Notes: generated by a model from the sequence alone, not told the origin. DNA of 7,428 nucleotides from Bacillota bacterium (GCA_022706865.1 JAKJBT010000078.1:1-7428), one strand, 5' to 3'; counted from the stretch's first letter, positions 1 to 6,528 are shown. Made by a program: numbers and translations.

Positions 1-518
1 GTATTTCCGGTTACGAATATGTTTTCTGACCGCACTCCTTCCCTCAGAAGGTTTGCCTTTGAAACAGACGTGGGAGAGAAATGAATATCGGCTATTGCTC
101 CGGTAAGCTTCCTGTTCATTTCCTCCGGATATGGAAAGTATTTATTGAAGGTTCGCAGGCCGGCTTCCACATGGCCTACCCGAATCTTGTTATAAAAGGC
201 CGCCAATGAACCAATGAAGGTTGTTGTCGTATCTCCGTGGACAAGTATGATATCCGGCTGCAGCCCGGCAATCACCTTTTCAAGCCCCAGGAGAGCATTT
301 ACAGTTATATCGGTCAAAGACTGCCTGTCCTTCATAATATCCAGATCATAATCCGGCTGTATATCAAATATCTCCAGTACCTGGTCAAGCATATCCCTGT
401 GCTGAGCGGTTACGCAGACATATGGTTCAAACCGGCTGTCCGCTTTCATAGCATTAATAAGGGGTGCCATCTTTATCGCCTCAGGCCTTGTCCCGAATAT
501 CGACAGTACTTTTATCAA
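1..518 (-). CDS. wecB: UDP-N-acetylglucosamine 2-epimerase (non-hydrolysing), 3' part cut by window edge
   Basis: Interconverts UDP-GlcNAc and UDP-ManNAc in the cytoplasm, supplying ManNAc for teichoic-acid linkage units or other surface polysaccharides. My own translation gives 172 complete codons from a TTG start. Visible motifs are the N-terminal nucleotide-binding [12 protein letters not shown] (residues 8-19), VHGDTTTTF (93-101), GHVEAGLRT (115-123) and PEEMNR (131-136); the window ends inside FVTGNT. Asp96, Glu118 and Glu132 match by position the acidic active-site residues known in E. coli WecB (Asp95, Glu117, Glu131). The family is about 370-390 residues, so roughly the C-terminal half lies outside. 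The TTG start is chosen because [14 protein letters not shown] is the usual N-terminus and a GGGAG box at 527-531 sits 8 nt upstream, overlapping the wecA stop. Only 12 nt separate it from wecA, so the two are almost certainly co-transcribed. The family call is very secure; the exact polymer served is inferred. Confidence 0.95.
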   Translation of the reverse strand, partial: MIKVLSIFGTRPEAIKMAPLINAMKADSRFEPYVCVTAQHRDMLDQVLEIFDIQPDYDLDIMKDRQSLTDITVNALLGLEKVIAGLQPDIILVHGDTTTTFIGSLAAFYNKIRVGHVEAGLRTFNKYFPYPEEMNRKLTGAIADIHFSPTSVSKANLLREGVRSENIFVTGN

Positions 519-530
519 AATCTCAGCTCC

Positions 531-1586
531 CTACAAATCTGCCTTATTGCTTCCCTGATCCACCTCTACCTGGCTTAAATATTTTGCCCCCATAGAGGCC
601 AACAAAAAAACCGCAAGCACCAGCACAAATGCAACCTTCAAAGTAGCCTCCACCAGAACTACAGCGCTGAAGCCCAACACCGCACTTATGCTATACAGTG
701 TGATTACCGCCTGTCTCTGACTCATGCCGGCATCCAGAAGCTTGTGGTGCAAATGCCCCTTATCGGCCTCCATCATCGACTTTCCGTTGGATGCCCTTCT
801 GATCATTGCAAAAAGCGTATCATATATTGGAAGCCCGATTGCAAAAATCGGCACCAGAATCGACAGTGCGGCGGCTCCTTTCAGGACACCCATCACGGAG
901 ATCACCGAAAGCATGTAACCCAAAAACAATGCCCCGGTATCTCCCATGAATATTTTTGCCGGATTGAAGTTGTAGGGCAGGAAACCCAAGGTTGAGGCTG
1001 CCAGTATTGATGCCAGAAATGCCGCAAAACCCTGACCCGTTGTTTGTGCAGCCACAAACAACGTGACTGCCGATATAATTGATATCCCTGCTGCCAGGCC
1101 ATCCAGTCCGTCTACAAGATTAATTGCATTTGTAACTCCGACTATCCACAACAAAGTCAGAGGGTAGGACCAATTCCCGAAAATTATGTATTCGGTATCC
1201 GGGAACATGAAATACAGCGGATTGCTTACATGCTCAATTCTTACTCCGCTGCGTATAGCAATTATGGCTGCAATAATCTGAACCAGAAACTTGAACTTCG
1301 CAGGCAGGGGTTTAATATCGTCAAAAAACCCCAGAGTAACAATTATTGCCGCTCCGGTCAATACGCCAACCATTCTGGAATCTATTTCATACATGTATAA
1401 TAGTGCCGACAAAAACCCGAGAAAGATCGCAAGCCCTCCAAGTCTTGGTGTCGGGACCTTATGTACTCTTCTGTCGTCTTTTGGTACATCTATAGCACCT
1501 ATGCGCTTTGCCAGCCTTATCATCAGCGGTGTGGCTGCAAAAGAAACCAACAAAGCTATCAAGAACGCAATAATGCTTCTTGTCAT
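531..1586 (-). CDS. wecA: Undecaprenyl-phosphate GlcNAc-1-phosphate transferase (WecA/TagO family)
   Basis: Membrane enzyme that transfers GlcNAc-1-phosphate from UDP-GlcNAc to undecaprenyl phosphate, the first lipid-linked step of teichoic acid or other surface glycan assembly. The 351 residues are mostly hydrophobic, with about ten or eleven likely membrane segments. Polyprenyl-phosphate transferase motifs appear in order: DVPKDDRRVHKVPTPRLGG (33-51), the acidic pair FFDD (87-90), NAINLVDGLDGLAAG (153-167), FMGDTGALFLG (213-223), and a cytoplasmic HLHH (278-281) after a basic stretch, which is the WecA-type histidine motif. Length is typical of TagO/WecA rather than being diagnostic against MraY; the HxHH motif and the wecB neighbour favour WecA/TagO. 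The ATG start has a GGGGTGAT box just upstream. It has its own consensus promoter (1637-1665), separating it from the salvage genes upstream, and wecB follows after 12 nt. Which polymer the cell makes cannot be read here. Confidence 0.95.
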   Translation of the reverse strand: MTRSIIAFLIALLVSFAATPLMIRLAKRIGAIDVPKDDRRVHKVPTPRLGGLAIFLGFLSALLYMYEIDSRMVGVLTGAAIIVTLGFFDDIKPLPAKFKFLVQIIAAIIAIRSGVRIEHVSNPLYFMFPDTEYIIFGNWSYPLTLLWIVGVTNAINLVDGLDGLAAGISIISAVTLFVAAQTTGQGFAAFLASILAASTLGFLPYNFNPAKIFMGDTGALFLGYMLSVISVMGVLKGAAALSILVPIFAIGLPIYDTLFAMIRRASNGKSMMEADKGHLHHKLLDAGMSQRQAVITLYSISAVLGFSAVVLVEATLKVAFVLVLAVFLLASMGAKYLSQVEVDQGSNKADL

Positions 1587-1636
1587 CTAATCACCCCAAC
1601 ATAACCAGTTTACTTATGGACGAACACCGTACTAAT

Positions 1637-1665
1637 ATTTTACATCAGGTCAAATTCAATGTCAA
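1637..1665 (-). promoter_or_regulatory. Sigma-A type promoter for wecA-wecB
   Basis: Reading the minus strand, a perfect -35 box TTGACA (1660-1665) is followed after exactly 17 nt by TAAAAT (1637-1642), five of six bases of the -10 consensus. The -10 box ends about 50 nt upstream of the wecA ATG, leaving a short leader. It lies in the 117-nt gap between the dCMP deaminase gene and wecA. This implies independent transcription of the cell-envelope pair. I saw no convincing terminator in the gap, so read-through from the upstream operon is also possible. Confidence 0.8.
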
Positions 1666-1703
1666 AGTGCCAAGCTTATTTTTCCCGTCATCCGCAAAAA
1701 TAT

Positions 1704-2192
1704 TTAATATCCTAATTCATCGCTTAATGAATCATCATCCTCTATCCATTTGCTTACTTCAATTGCCCTGTATCTGTCCTGGGTATCCCTTATGATTACC
1801 CTCTCTATACCCGCATTTAATATCAGCCTTTTGCACATGGCACAGGAGCTTGCATCTAAAACATATTCACCGGATTCCATGTTCTTTCCCACCAGGTATA
1901 ATGTAGCTCCTATCATATCCCGCCTGCTTGCCGATATTATGCAATTTGCCTCAGCATGTACACTCCTGCATTTTTCATAATTCTGTCCTCTTGGAATACC
2001 CAGCTTCTGCCTTATGCAATAGCCCAGGTCACAGCAGTTCTTTCTGGCCCTTGGTGCTCCGCTGTAGCCTGTGGATATTATTTCATCATTCTTTACTATA
2101 ATAGCTCCGTAATTTCTCCTAAGGCATGTTCCCCGTTCCAATACAGTCTCTGCAATATCCAGATAGTAATTATATTTGTCTCTTCTGTCCAT
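1704..2192 (-). CDS. Deoxycytidylate (dCMP) deaminase family protein (ComEB-like)
   Basis: Zinc-dependent deaminase expected to convert dCMP to dUMP, feeding dTMP synthesis. In the 162-residue product the zinc and catalytic motif is VHAEAN (78-83: His79 ligand, Glu81 proton shuttle), and the other two ligands are in SSCAMC (115-120: Cys117, Cys120). The usual Pro-Cys of the signature is Ser-Cys here. Additional cysteines (23, 53, 54, 59, 75) may form the second, structural zinc site known in some dCMP deaminases. The long insert between the N-terminal strand and HAE is typical of dCMP rather than cytidine deaminases. An in-frame ATG 24 nt further upstream (2216) exists, but the start at 2192 is preferred because GGGGAGG lies 5 nt before it. 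It follows upp by 60 nt and fits with it in pyrimidine salvage. A competence role (ComEB name) is not supported by context. Substrate is inferred from family. Confidence 0.9.
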   Translation of the reverse strand: MDRRDKYNYYLDIAETVLERGTCLRRNYGAIIVKNDEIISTGYSGAPRARKNCCDLGYCIRQKLGIPRGQNYEKCRSVHAEANCIISASRRDMIGATLYLVGKNMESGEYVLDASSCAMCKRLILNAGIERVIIRDTQDRYRAIEVSKWIEDDDSLSDELGY

Positions 2193-2197
2193 ACTAT

Positions 2198-2204
2198 CCT
2201 CCCC
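2198..2204 (-). promoter_or_regulatory. Ribosome binding site fixing the dCMP deaminase start
   Basis: GGGGAGG on the minus strand lies 5 nt before the ATG at 2192. The upstream in-frame ATG at 2216 has no comparable site, only A-rich sequence, so the shorter 162-residue product is favoured. Confidence 0.75.
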
Positions 2205-2252
2205 TTTACATTGCAATCAGCAAATTTCTTTAAACTGCATCAGCATACTTTT

Positions 2253-3345
<1,093 letters not shown>

Positions 3346-3346
3346 A

Positions 3347-3817
3347 TTAGCATTCCCCTTTCTCTTTAAGCTTATTAATCAACGCTTCTATGTATCTGCT
3401 GATTTTATCGCGGCAATTCATATATATTTCCAGGTCCCCTCCAAAAGGATCTTCAATGTCTCCGCTGTCCTCTGCCCCGATATATTCCGCCAGGGTATAA
3501 GTCTTTCCGGCAATATCCGGCCTGAAGCGGAGCAAACTCTTCTTGTGAGAGGCAGTCATGGTAAGTATGAGGTCTGCCTTGTCAACAATATCATTATCTA
3601 TAGTGCTGGAGGAATGCCGGGACAAGTCAATGCCCAAGGCTTCAAGGGCCTGTATTGCATTATGGGATGCCGGCATACCGGGAAAAGCCGAAGTGCCGGC
3701 TGAGCTTGCATGATATTCTCCCGCCAGTCCCGCCTCAAGGAGTGAATGCCTGAACAGTGCTTCAGCCATGCTGCTTCTGCATGTATTGCCAGTGCAAACG
3801 AACAAAATCCTTTTCAT
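3347..3817 (-). CDS. ywlE: Low-molecular-weight protein phosphatase, YwlE-like (probable protein-arginine phosphatase)
   Basis: Cysteine-based phosphatase of the LMW-PTP fold. The P-loop is VCTGNTCRSS (7-16) with nucleophile Cys8 and Arg14, and the general acid is Asp123 in DPFGGD (123-128). Thr12 in the P-loop matches by position Thr11 of B. subtilis YwlE, the residue reported to favour phosphoarginine over phosphotyrosine. That match and the sua5-ywlE-rpiB gene order, as in Bacillus, make arginine phosphatase the best guess, but this is inference: no McsB arginine kinase is in the window. The 156 residues fit the family (about 150). The ATG start has GAGGTG 5 nt upstream, overlapping the last codons of sua5; two nucleotides separate the genes. 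The P-loop has Ser16 where B. subtilis has Pro, a common substitution. The other option is an ordinary tyrosine phosphatase. Confidence 0.93.
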   Translation of the reverse strand: MKRILFVCTGNTCRSSMAEALFRHSLLEAGLAGEYHASSAGTSAFPGMPASHNAIQALEALGIDLSRHSSSTIDNDIVDKADLILTMTASHKKSLLRFRPDIAGKTYTLAEYIGAEDSGDIEDPFGGDLEIYMNCRDKISRYIEALINKLKEKGEC

Positions 3818-3819
3818 AT

Positions 3820-4866
3820 CTACACCTCAATAATATTAAAGCCTGCCGCTTTTTTCATCCTGTTCATCACAGCGATACCCATATGGCTTTCCTCATAGGC
3901 TTCTGCAAATATTATATCTACACCTATTTTATCAAATTCCCTGAGCTTTTCAAAAATATTCGACGCAATAATACTTACGTCCGATCTGCTCCCCAGTGAA
4001 AGCACCCTGCAATCCTTATAACAGCCTGCAGTCTCATCAGATGCCAATACTCCGACCTTCATGCCCCTGGCTGAATATTCCGCCGCCAGCTCCTGTATTT
4101 TCTTTATTATTTTGTCTAATTCCCCTTTTACTATAATCATATCCGCATCCGGAGCATAGTGGGTATACTTCATCCCCGGAGCTCTGGGAACCTCCTTGTC
4201 CCCTACCTGTCCCCCGCTGACCCTTACAGTGCCCAGCACATTTTCAAGCTCTTCCAGAGTCAGGCCTCCGGGCCTCAAAACTATAGGCACATCTTCGGTC
4301 ATATCCAGAATTGTTGATTCAACACCAACACTGCATTTAGACCCGCATAATATCATATCCACCTTGCCCATCATATCCGCAATTACATGCTCGGGAGTCG
4401 TAGGGCTCGGCTTTCCTGAAATATTTGCACTGGGTGCTGCGATGGGCAGGCCGGCTCTTTCAATAAGCTCCAAGGCAATCCTGTTGTCGGGCATCCTTAC
4501 TGCAATAGTATCCATGCCCGCAGTCACCTCGTCGGGTACTTTGCCGGACTTCTTAAAAATCAATGTCAGGGGCCCCGGCCAGTATTTGTCAATAAGCAGC
4601 CCGGTTCCGGCCCCCAGCGGGCTTCCGATAAGATACAGAAGCATATTCATAGAGGAAACGTGTGCAATAAGGGGATTGTCACTGGGCCTCCCTTTGGCGG
4701 CAAAAATCTTTTTTACCGCTTCCCCCGACAGGGCATTGGCTCCCAGGCCGTATACCGTTTCTGTGGGAAATACCACGGTGCCGTTGTTCCTTATTATCTC
4801 AGCAGCCCTGTCAATTATATCAAGATCAATATTATTTTCATCGAGAAAAAAAACTTCCGTATTCAA
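3820..4866 (-). CDS. sua5: L-threonylcarbamoyladenylate synthase (Sua5 type, two-domain)
   Basis: Makes threonylcarbamoyl-AMP from threonine, bicarbonate and ATP, the first step of t6A37 modification of ANN-decoding tRNAs; the TsaD/TsaB/TsaE proteins finish the step elsewhere in the genome. In 348 residues the YrdC-like catalytic domain spans about 15-210, with VVFPTETVYGLGANA (31-45), KGRPSDNPL (58-66), PSANISGKPSPTT (145-157) and SVGVESTILD (179-188). The linker PRAPGMKYTHYAP (227-239) is characteristic of Sua5, followed by the C-terminal Sua5 domain (about 240-345) ending near AVMNRMKKAA. This is the long form rather than the short TsaC/YrdC form. The start is TTG (4864-4866) with GGAGG at 4874-4878, 7 nt upstream; no ATG start fits better. 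It heads a compact operon with ywlE, rpiB and upp and has a plausible promoter at 4908-4936. Confidence 0.96.
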   Translation of the reverse strand: MNTEVFFLDENNIDLDIIDRAAEIIRNNGTVVFPTETVYGLGANALSGEAVKKIFAAKGRPSDNPLIAHVSSMNMLLYLIGSPLGAGTGLLIDKYWPGPLTLIFKKSGKVPDEVTAGMDTIAVRMPDNRIALELIERAGLPIAAPSANISGKPSPTTPEHVIADMMGKVDMILCGSKCSVGVESTILDMTEDVPIVLRPGGLTLEELENVLGTVRVSGGQVGDKEVPRAPGMKYTHYAPDADMIIVKGELDKIIKKIQELAAEYSARGMKVGVLASDETAGCYKDCRVLSLGSRSDVSIIASNIFEKLREFDKIGVDIIFAEAYEESHMGIAVMNRMKKAAGFNIIEV

Positions 4867-4907
4867 AGCGGTTCCTCCAAAAAAAATGTGCTTTCATGTC
4901 CAAATAC

Positions 4908-4936
4908 ATAATAGCACAGCAGATTGTCATATACAA
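4908..4936 (-). promoter_or_regulatory. Candidate extended -10 promoter for the sua5 operon
   Basis: On the minus strand TATTAT (4908-4913) is preceded by TGC, giving an extended -10 motif, and a weak -35 box TTGTAT (4931-4936) lies 17 nt upstream. The -10 is about 41 nt before the sua5 TTG start and falls in the 86-nt gap after the ZIP gene. The -35 matches the consensus at only three positions, so the call rests mainly on the extended -10. Confidence 0.5.
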
Positions 4937-4952
4937 CTTTCAGAATTCATAT

Positions 4953-5690
4953 TCAGAGGTTGGTTGATATAATTATTCCGCACATCATGCCGATAATCAT
5001 GCCAATCGTAGAAATCCTTCCTTTGTAGATGTTCTGAGTTTTAGGTATCAGCTCCCCGCAGGTTATATACAGCATCGCACCCCCCGCAAAGCTCAGGCAC
5101 ATGCATATTAAAGTATGTGATATTTCTCCCAGCAATTCTCCCACAAAGGCTCCAAGACCCATGGGTATCCCTGCAAGCACTGTATATAACAATATCTTCA
5201 GCCTGTTGATACCTCCCATTTTAAGCGGTGCCGCCATTGCAACGCCCTCAGGCATGTCATGGAGGCCTATTACAATGGCAAGGCCCAAACCCAGATAGTC
5301 ACTGGCAGCAAAGCCGGATCCCACAGCAAGCCCCTCGGGGAAGTTATGTACGGCAATTCCTATGCCAAGCAGTATCCCGCTTCTTACAAAGTCAAAATCA
5401 CTGCTGAAATTCTGGCTTACCCTTTCCGGTATGAACTGCTCTATTACCAGAATCATCCCCACTCCCAGCACTATGCCCAAAAGGCTGAGGTATACGCCCC
5501 CCATTCCGAAGGCTTCAGGAAGCAGGTCGAAGCACACAACAGATATCATAATTCCGCTGGTAAACCCAAGAAGAACAGCCATGAACCTTTTTGTAGGATT
5601 CCCAAGAAATATTGTCAATATACCCCCAAGACCGGTACCTATCATCCCGCATAAAAAGCCTATGCAGGTAACAGCAAAAAGCCTGCTCAC
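4953..5690 (-). CDS. ZIP-family divalent metal transporter (ZupT-like)
   Basis: Integral membrane protein of the ZIP family, which carries Zn2+ and related divalent metals into the cytoplasm. The 245 residues form about eight hydrophobic segments. The two diagnostic metal-site helices are clear: AVHNFPEGLAVG (113-124) and GLHDMPEGVAMAAPL (142-156), both with the H-x-x-P-E-G pattern. Additional potential ligands are Glu59 (FDLLPEAF) and Glu213 (GELIP). The long histidine-rich cytoplasmic loop of eukaryotic ZIPs is absent, as usual in bacteria. The start is GTG (5688-5690) with GGAGG at 5698-5702, 7 nt upstream. In Bacillus the gene next to ywlC(sua5)/ywlE is the unrelated manganese exporter mntP (ywlD); here a ZIP protein lies upstream of sua5. 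Metal preference cannot be read. I found no convincing promoter or metal-regulator operator in the 105 nt upstream. Confidence 0.92.
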   Translation of the reverse strand: MSRLFAVTCIGFLCGMIGTGLGGILTIFLGNPTKRFMAVLLGFTSGIMISVVCFDLLPEAFGMGGVYLSLLGIVLGVGMILVIEQFIPERVSQNFSSDFDFVRSGILLGIGIAVHNFPEGLAVGSGFAASDYLGLGLAIVIGLHDMPEGVAMAAPLKMGGINRLKILLYTVLAGIPMGLGAFVGELLGEISHTLICMCLSFAGGAMLYITCGELIPKTQNIYKGRISTIGMIIGMMCGIIISTNL

Positions 5691-5770
5691 TCTATAGCCT
5701 CCAATTCTATATCTTCCATAAATGTATATTCAGAAAATAAATTTGTAGAACGGAAGCACGTATATCAGTC

Positions 5771-5792
5771 TTAAGTCACGTCCCCATGTCTC
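5771..5792 (-). repeat. Short REP-like repeat related to the prfA-side hairpin
   Basis: Read on the plus strand this is TTAAGTCACGTCCCCATGTCTC. It aligns with 6503-6521 of the large hairpin (TTAAACGTCCCCCTGTCTC) with one 3-nt gap and one mismatch, and its reverse complement starts GAGACATGG like 6440-6448. It lies 3 nt beyond the toxin gene stop, in the gap before the ZIP gene. It has no strong hairpin of its own, so it may be a decayed or partial copy of the same repeat family. Confidence 0.55.
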
Positions 5793-5795
5793 ATA

Positions 5796-6116
5796 TCAAA
5801 GTATATTTTGATAGTTTTGCGCACCATAGAGAATACGCATTATTACTGTCTGCTTGTCCATCTCATTCACTAAATAAATAACAATGTAATTATCTATTAT
5901 TGACTTGCGGTAACCTCTCTTTCTTAATGGCTCATCCGAAACAAGGCTGCCGGAATATGGGAACTTTTTTAATCTCATTATACTGCTTTCTATTTTTTTA
6001 AGCAGATTGTCAGCGGCTGTTTCAGCAAGCAGCTTTTTTGAAATATAACTGTATATCTGTTCCGAATCATCATATGCCGCGGCTGTGAACTTCACATGGA
6101 AACTACTTTTTGACAT
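5796..6116 (-). CDS. RelE/ParE-superfamily toxin of a type II toxin-antitoxin system
   Basis: A 106-residue basic protein whose pattern fits the RelE/ParE fold. An N-terminal strand (VKFTAAAYDDSEQIYSYIS, 8-26) leads into helices with AETAADNLLKKIESSIMRLKKFPYSG (31-56), then LRKRGYRKSIIDNYIVIYLV (64-83) and VIMRILYGAQNY (91-102). The helical start and the LRKxGYRKxxxDNYIVxY pattern are typical of this superfamily. Members either cleave ribosome-bound mRNA (RelE-like) or poison DNA gyrase (ParE-like); the sequence alone does not decide which. The start ATG (6114-6116) overlaps the antitoxin gene by 14 nt and has GAGGG 6 nt upstream, so translation is probably coupled and toxin follows antitoxin. 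The reading frame appears intact. Base composition is low, about 34% G+C over 5821-6000 by my hand count, compared with about 45% over 3361-3540, consistent with transfer. Confidence 0.85.
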   Translation of the reverse strand: MSKSSFHVKFTAAAYDDSEQIYSYISKKLLAETAADNLLKKIESSIMRLKKFPYSGSLVSDEPLRKRGYRKSIIDNYIVIYLVNEMDKQTVIMRILYGAQNYQNIL

Positions 6117-6369
6117 ATTTATCCCTCAGCTTATTAAAAACCTCTTCTCCGTCAAGCATTGGAATGCCCTGTGCAATTTGCGCTTCTGCCTCGGCAAGCT
6201 TTTTATAAACATCAACAAGAGCAAGTTGGCGTTCATATGTATCCATGCTCATCACAACTAAATCTCCGTATCCGTTCTTGGTTATAAAGATTGGTTCGCC
6301 GTATTTGTGGCATGCTTCAGAAATTTCATTAGTATTTCTCAAATCAGTTATAGGCCTGATTTGCGGCAT
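6103..6369 (-). CDS. Phd/YefM-family antitoxin
   Basis: An 88-residue protein expected to bind and neutralise the downstream toxin and to repress their common promoter. The N-terminal half, IRPITDLRNTNEISEACHKYGEPIFITKNGYGDLVVMSMDTYERQ (about 4-48), is the Phd/YefM DNA-binding and dimerisation domain, with the characteristic I-x-P-(I/V)-(S/T)-D-L-R-N start, the EPIFITKNGYGDLVVMS strands and the following tyrosine-containing helix. The charged C-terminal tail (about 50-88) is the part that normally folds over the toxin. The ATG start has an excellent GGGAGGTGAT site (6375-6384) with 9 nt spacing from GGAGG. The gene overlaps the toxin start by 14 nt. A consensus promoter with a palindrome over its -10 box lies directly upstream, as expected for autoregulation. 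The family call is strong; the partner is inferred from overlap. Confidence 0.9.
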   Translation of the reverse strand: MPQIRPITDLRNTNEISEACHKYGEPIFITKNGYGDLVVMSMDTYERQLALVDVYKKLAEAEAQIAQGIPMLDGEEVFNKLRDKYVKK

Positions 6370-6394
6370 AATATATCACCTCCCAATTATTATG

Positions 6395-6417
6395 ACATTA
6401 TTATAGCATAATAATGT
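6395..6417. promoter_or_regulatory. Palindromic operator over the toxin-antitoxin -10 box
   Basis: ACATTATTAT-AGC-ATAATAATGT is a perfect inverted repeat with 10-bp arms and a 3-bp centre. It contains the -10 box at 6400-6405. A further half-site copy ATTATTATG (6386-6394) lies next to it towards the gene, and TGTACA (6415-6420), the core hexamer described for yefM-yoeB operators, overlaps its other edge. Position and symmetry strongly suggest the binding site of the antitoxin or toxin-antitoxin complex. Confidence 0.75.
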
Positions 6418-6428
6418 ACATATATCAA
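6400..6428 (-). promoter_or_regulatory. Promoter of the toxin-antitoxin operon
   Basis: On the minus strand TTGATA (6423-6428) and a perfect TATAAT (6400-6405) are separated by exactly 17 nt, and TGC before TATAAT adds an extended -10. The start of transcription would fall about 20-25 nt before the antitoxin ribosome binding site. The -35 box lies about 12 nt inside the nearest GAGAC repeat unit, so the module carries its complete own promoter. Confidence 0.85.
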
Positions 6429-6439
6429 TTGTGGATACA

Positions 6440-6469
6440 GAGACATGGCGGGGAGACGCGGGGGGAGAC
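6440..6469 (+). repeat. Three tandem 12-13-bp GAGAC G-rich units next to the large hairpin
   Basis: GAGAC occurs at 6440-6444, 6453-6457 and 6465-6469, each followed by a G-rich tail, with 13- and 12-nt periods. The third unit is already part of the left arm of the hairpin at 6461-6525. This suggests that the repeat element is larger than the perfect palindrome. Confidence 0.55.
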
Positions 6470-6525
6470 AGGGGGACGTTTAACTTGTCCCTCCGGGACA
6501 AGTTAAACGTCCCCCTGTCTCCCCC
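6461..6525. repeat. Perfect 31-bp inverted repeat (REP-like hairpin) after prfA
   Basis: The left arm 6461-6491 and the right arm 6495-6525 are exact reverse complements over all 31 bases, with a 3-nt loop (TCC, 6492-6494). The arms start GGGGGAGACAGGGGGACGTT and are rich in G on one strand. The element begins 3 nt after the prfA stop. It lacks a U-tract after the stem in the direction of prfA transcription (the next bases are C-rich), so it is not a standard intrinsic terminator, although such a stem in mRNA could protect the 3' end or attenuate read-through. It resembles REP or MITE-like intergenic repeats found in Firmicutes. No transposase gene is present. Confidence 0.8.
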
Positions 6526-6528
6526 ATT

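Noticed and set aside
237..578. Plus-strand open frames across the window, including this 113-codon one and a 258-codon frame at 4196-4972
   Set aside because: All lie opposite strongly conserved minus-strand genes, have no recognisable protein family, and are explained as antisense shadows.
1666..1703. Terminator between the dCMP deaminase gene and wecA
   Set aside because: A T-run and an A-run are present, but they do not enclose a G+C-rich stem that pairs.
2193..2216. Upstream ATG giving a 170-residue dCMP deaminase
   Set aside because: No ribosome binding site precedes it, whereas GGGGAGG precedes the ATG at 2192 at the correct distance.
5691..5770. Promoter for the ZIP gene
   Set aside because: TATACA and TATTTT boxes exist, but no -35 box at the right distance matches at more than two or three positions.
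5795..5812. Small inverted repeat ATCAAA...TTTGAT at the toxin 3' end as a terminator
   Set aside because: Only 6 bp of AT-rich stem, overlapping the toxin stop codon, with no T-run after it; it is likely chance.
6440..6469. CRISPR array
   Set aside because: The repeats are 12-13 bp with no unique spacers of normal size and no cas genes nearby.
6446..6475. G-quadruplex
   Set aside because: Only three G-runs of three or more are present, so a canonical three-layer quadruplex is not supported; a two-layer form cannot be excluded.
6461..6525. Intrinsic terminator for prfA
   Set aside because: The stem is strong, but the bases after it in the direction of prfA transcription are C-rich with no U-tract, and the stem is far longer than usual. 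Listed as a repeat instead.
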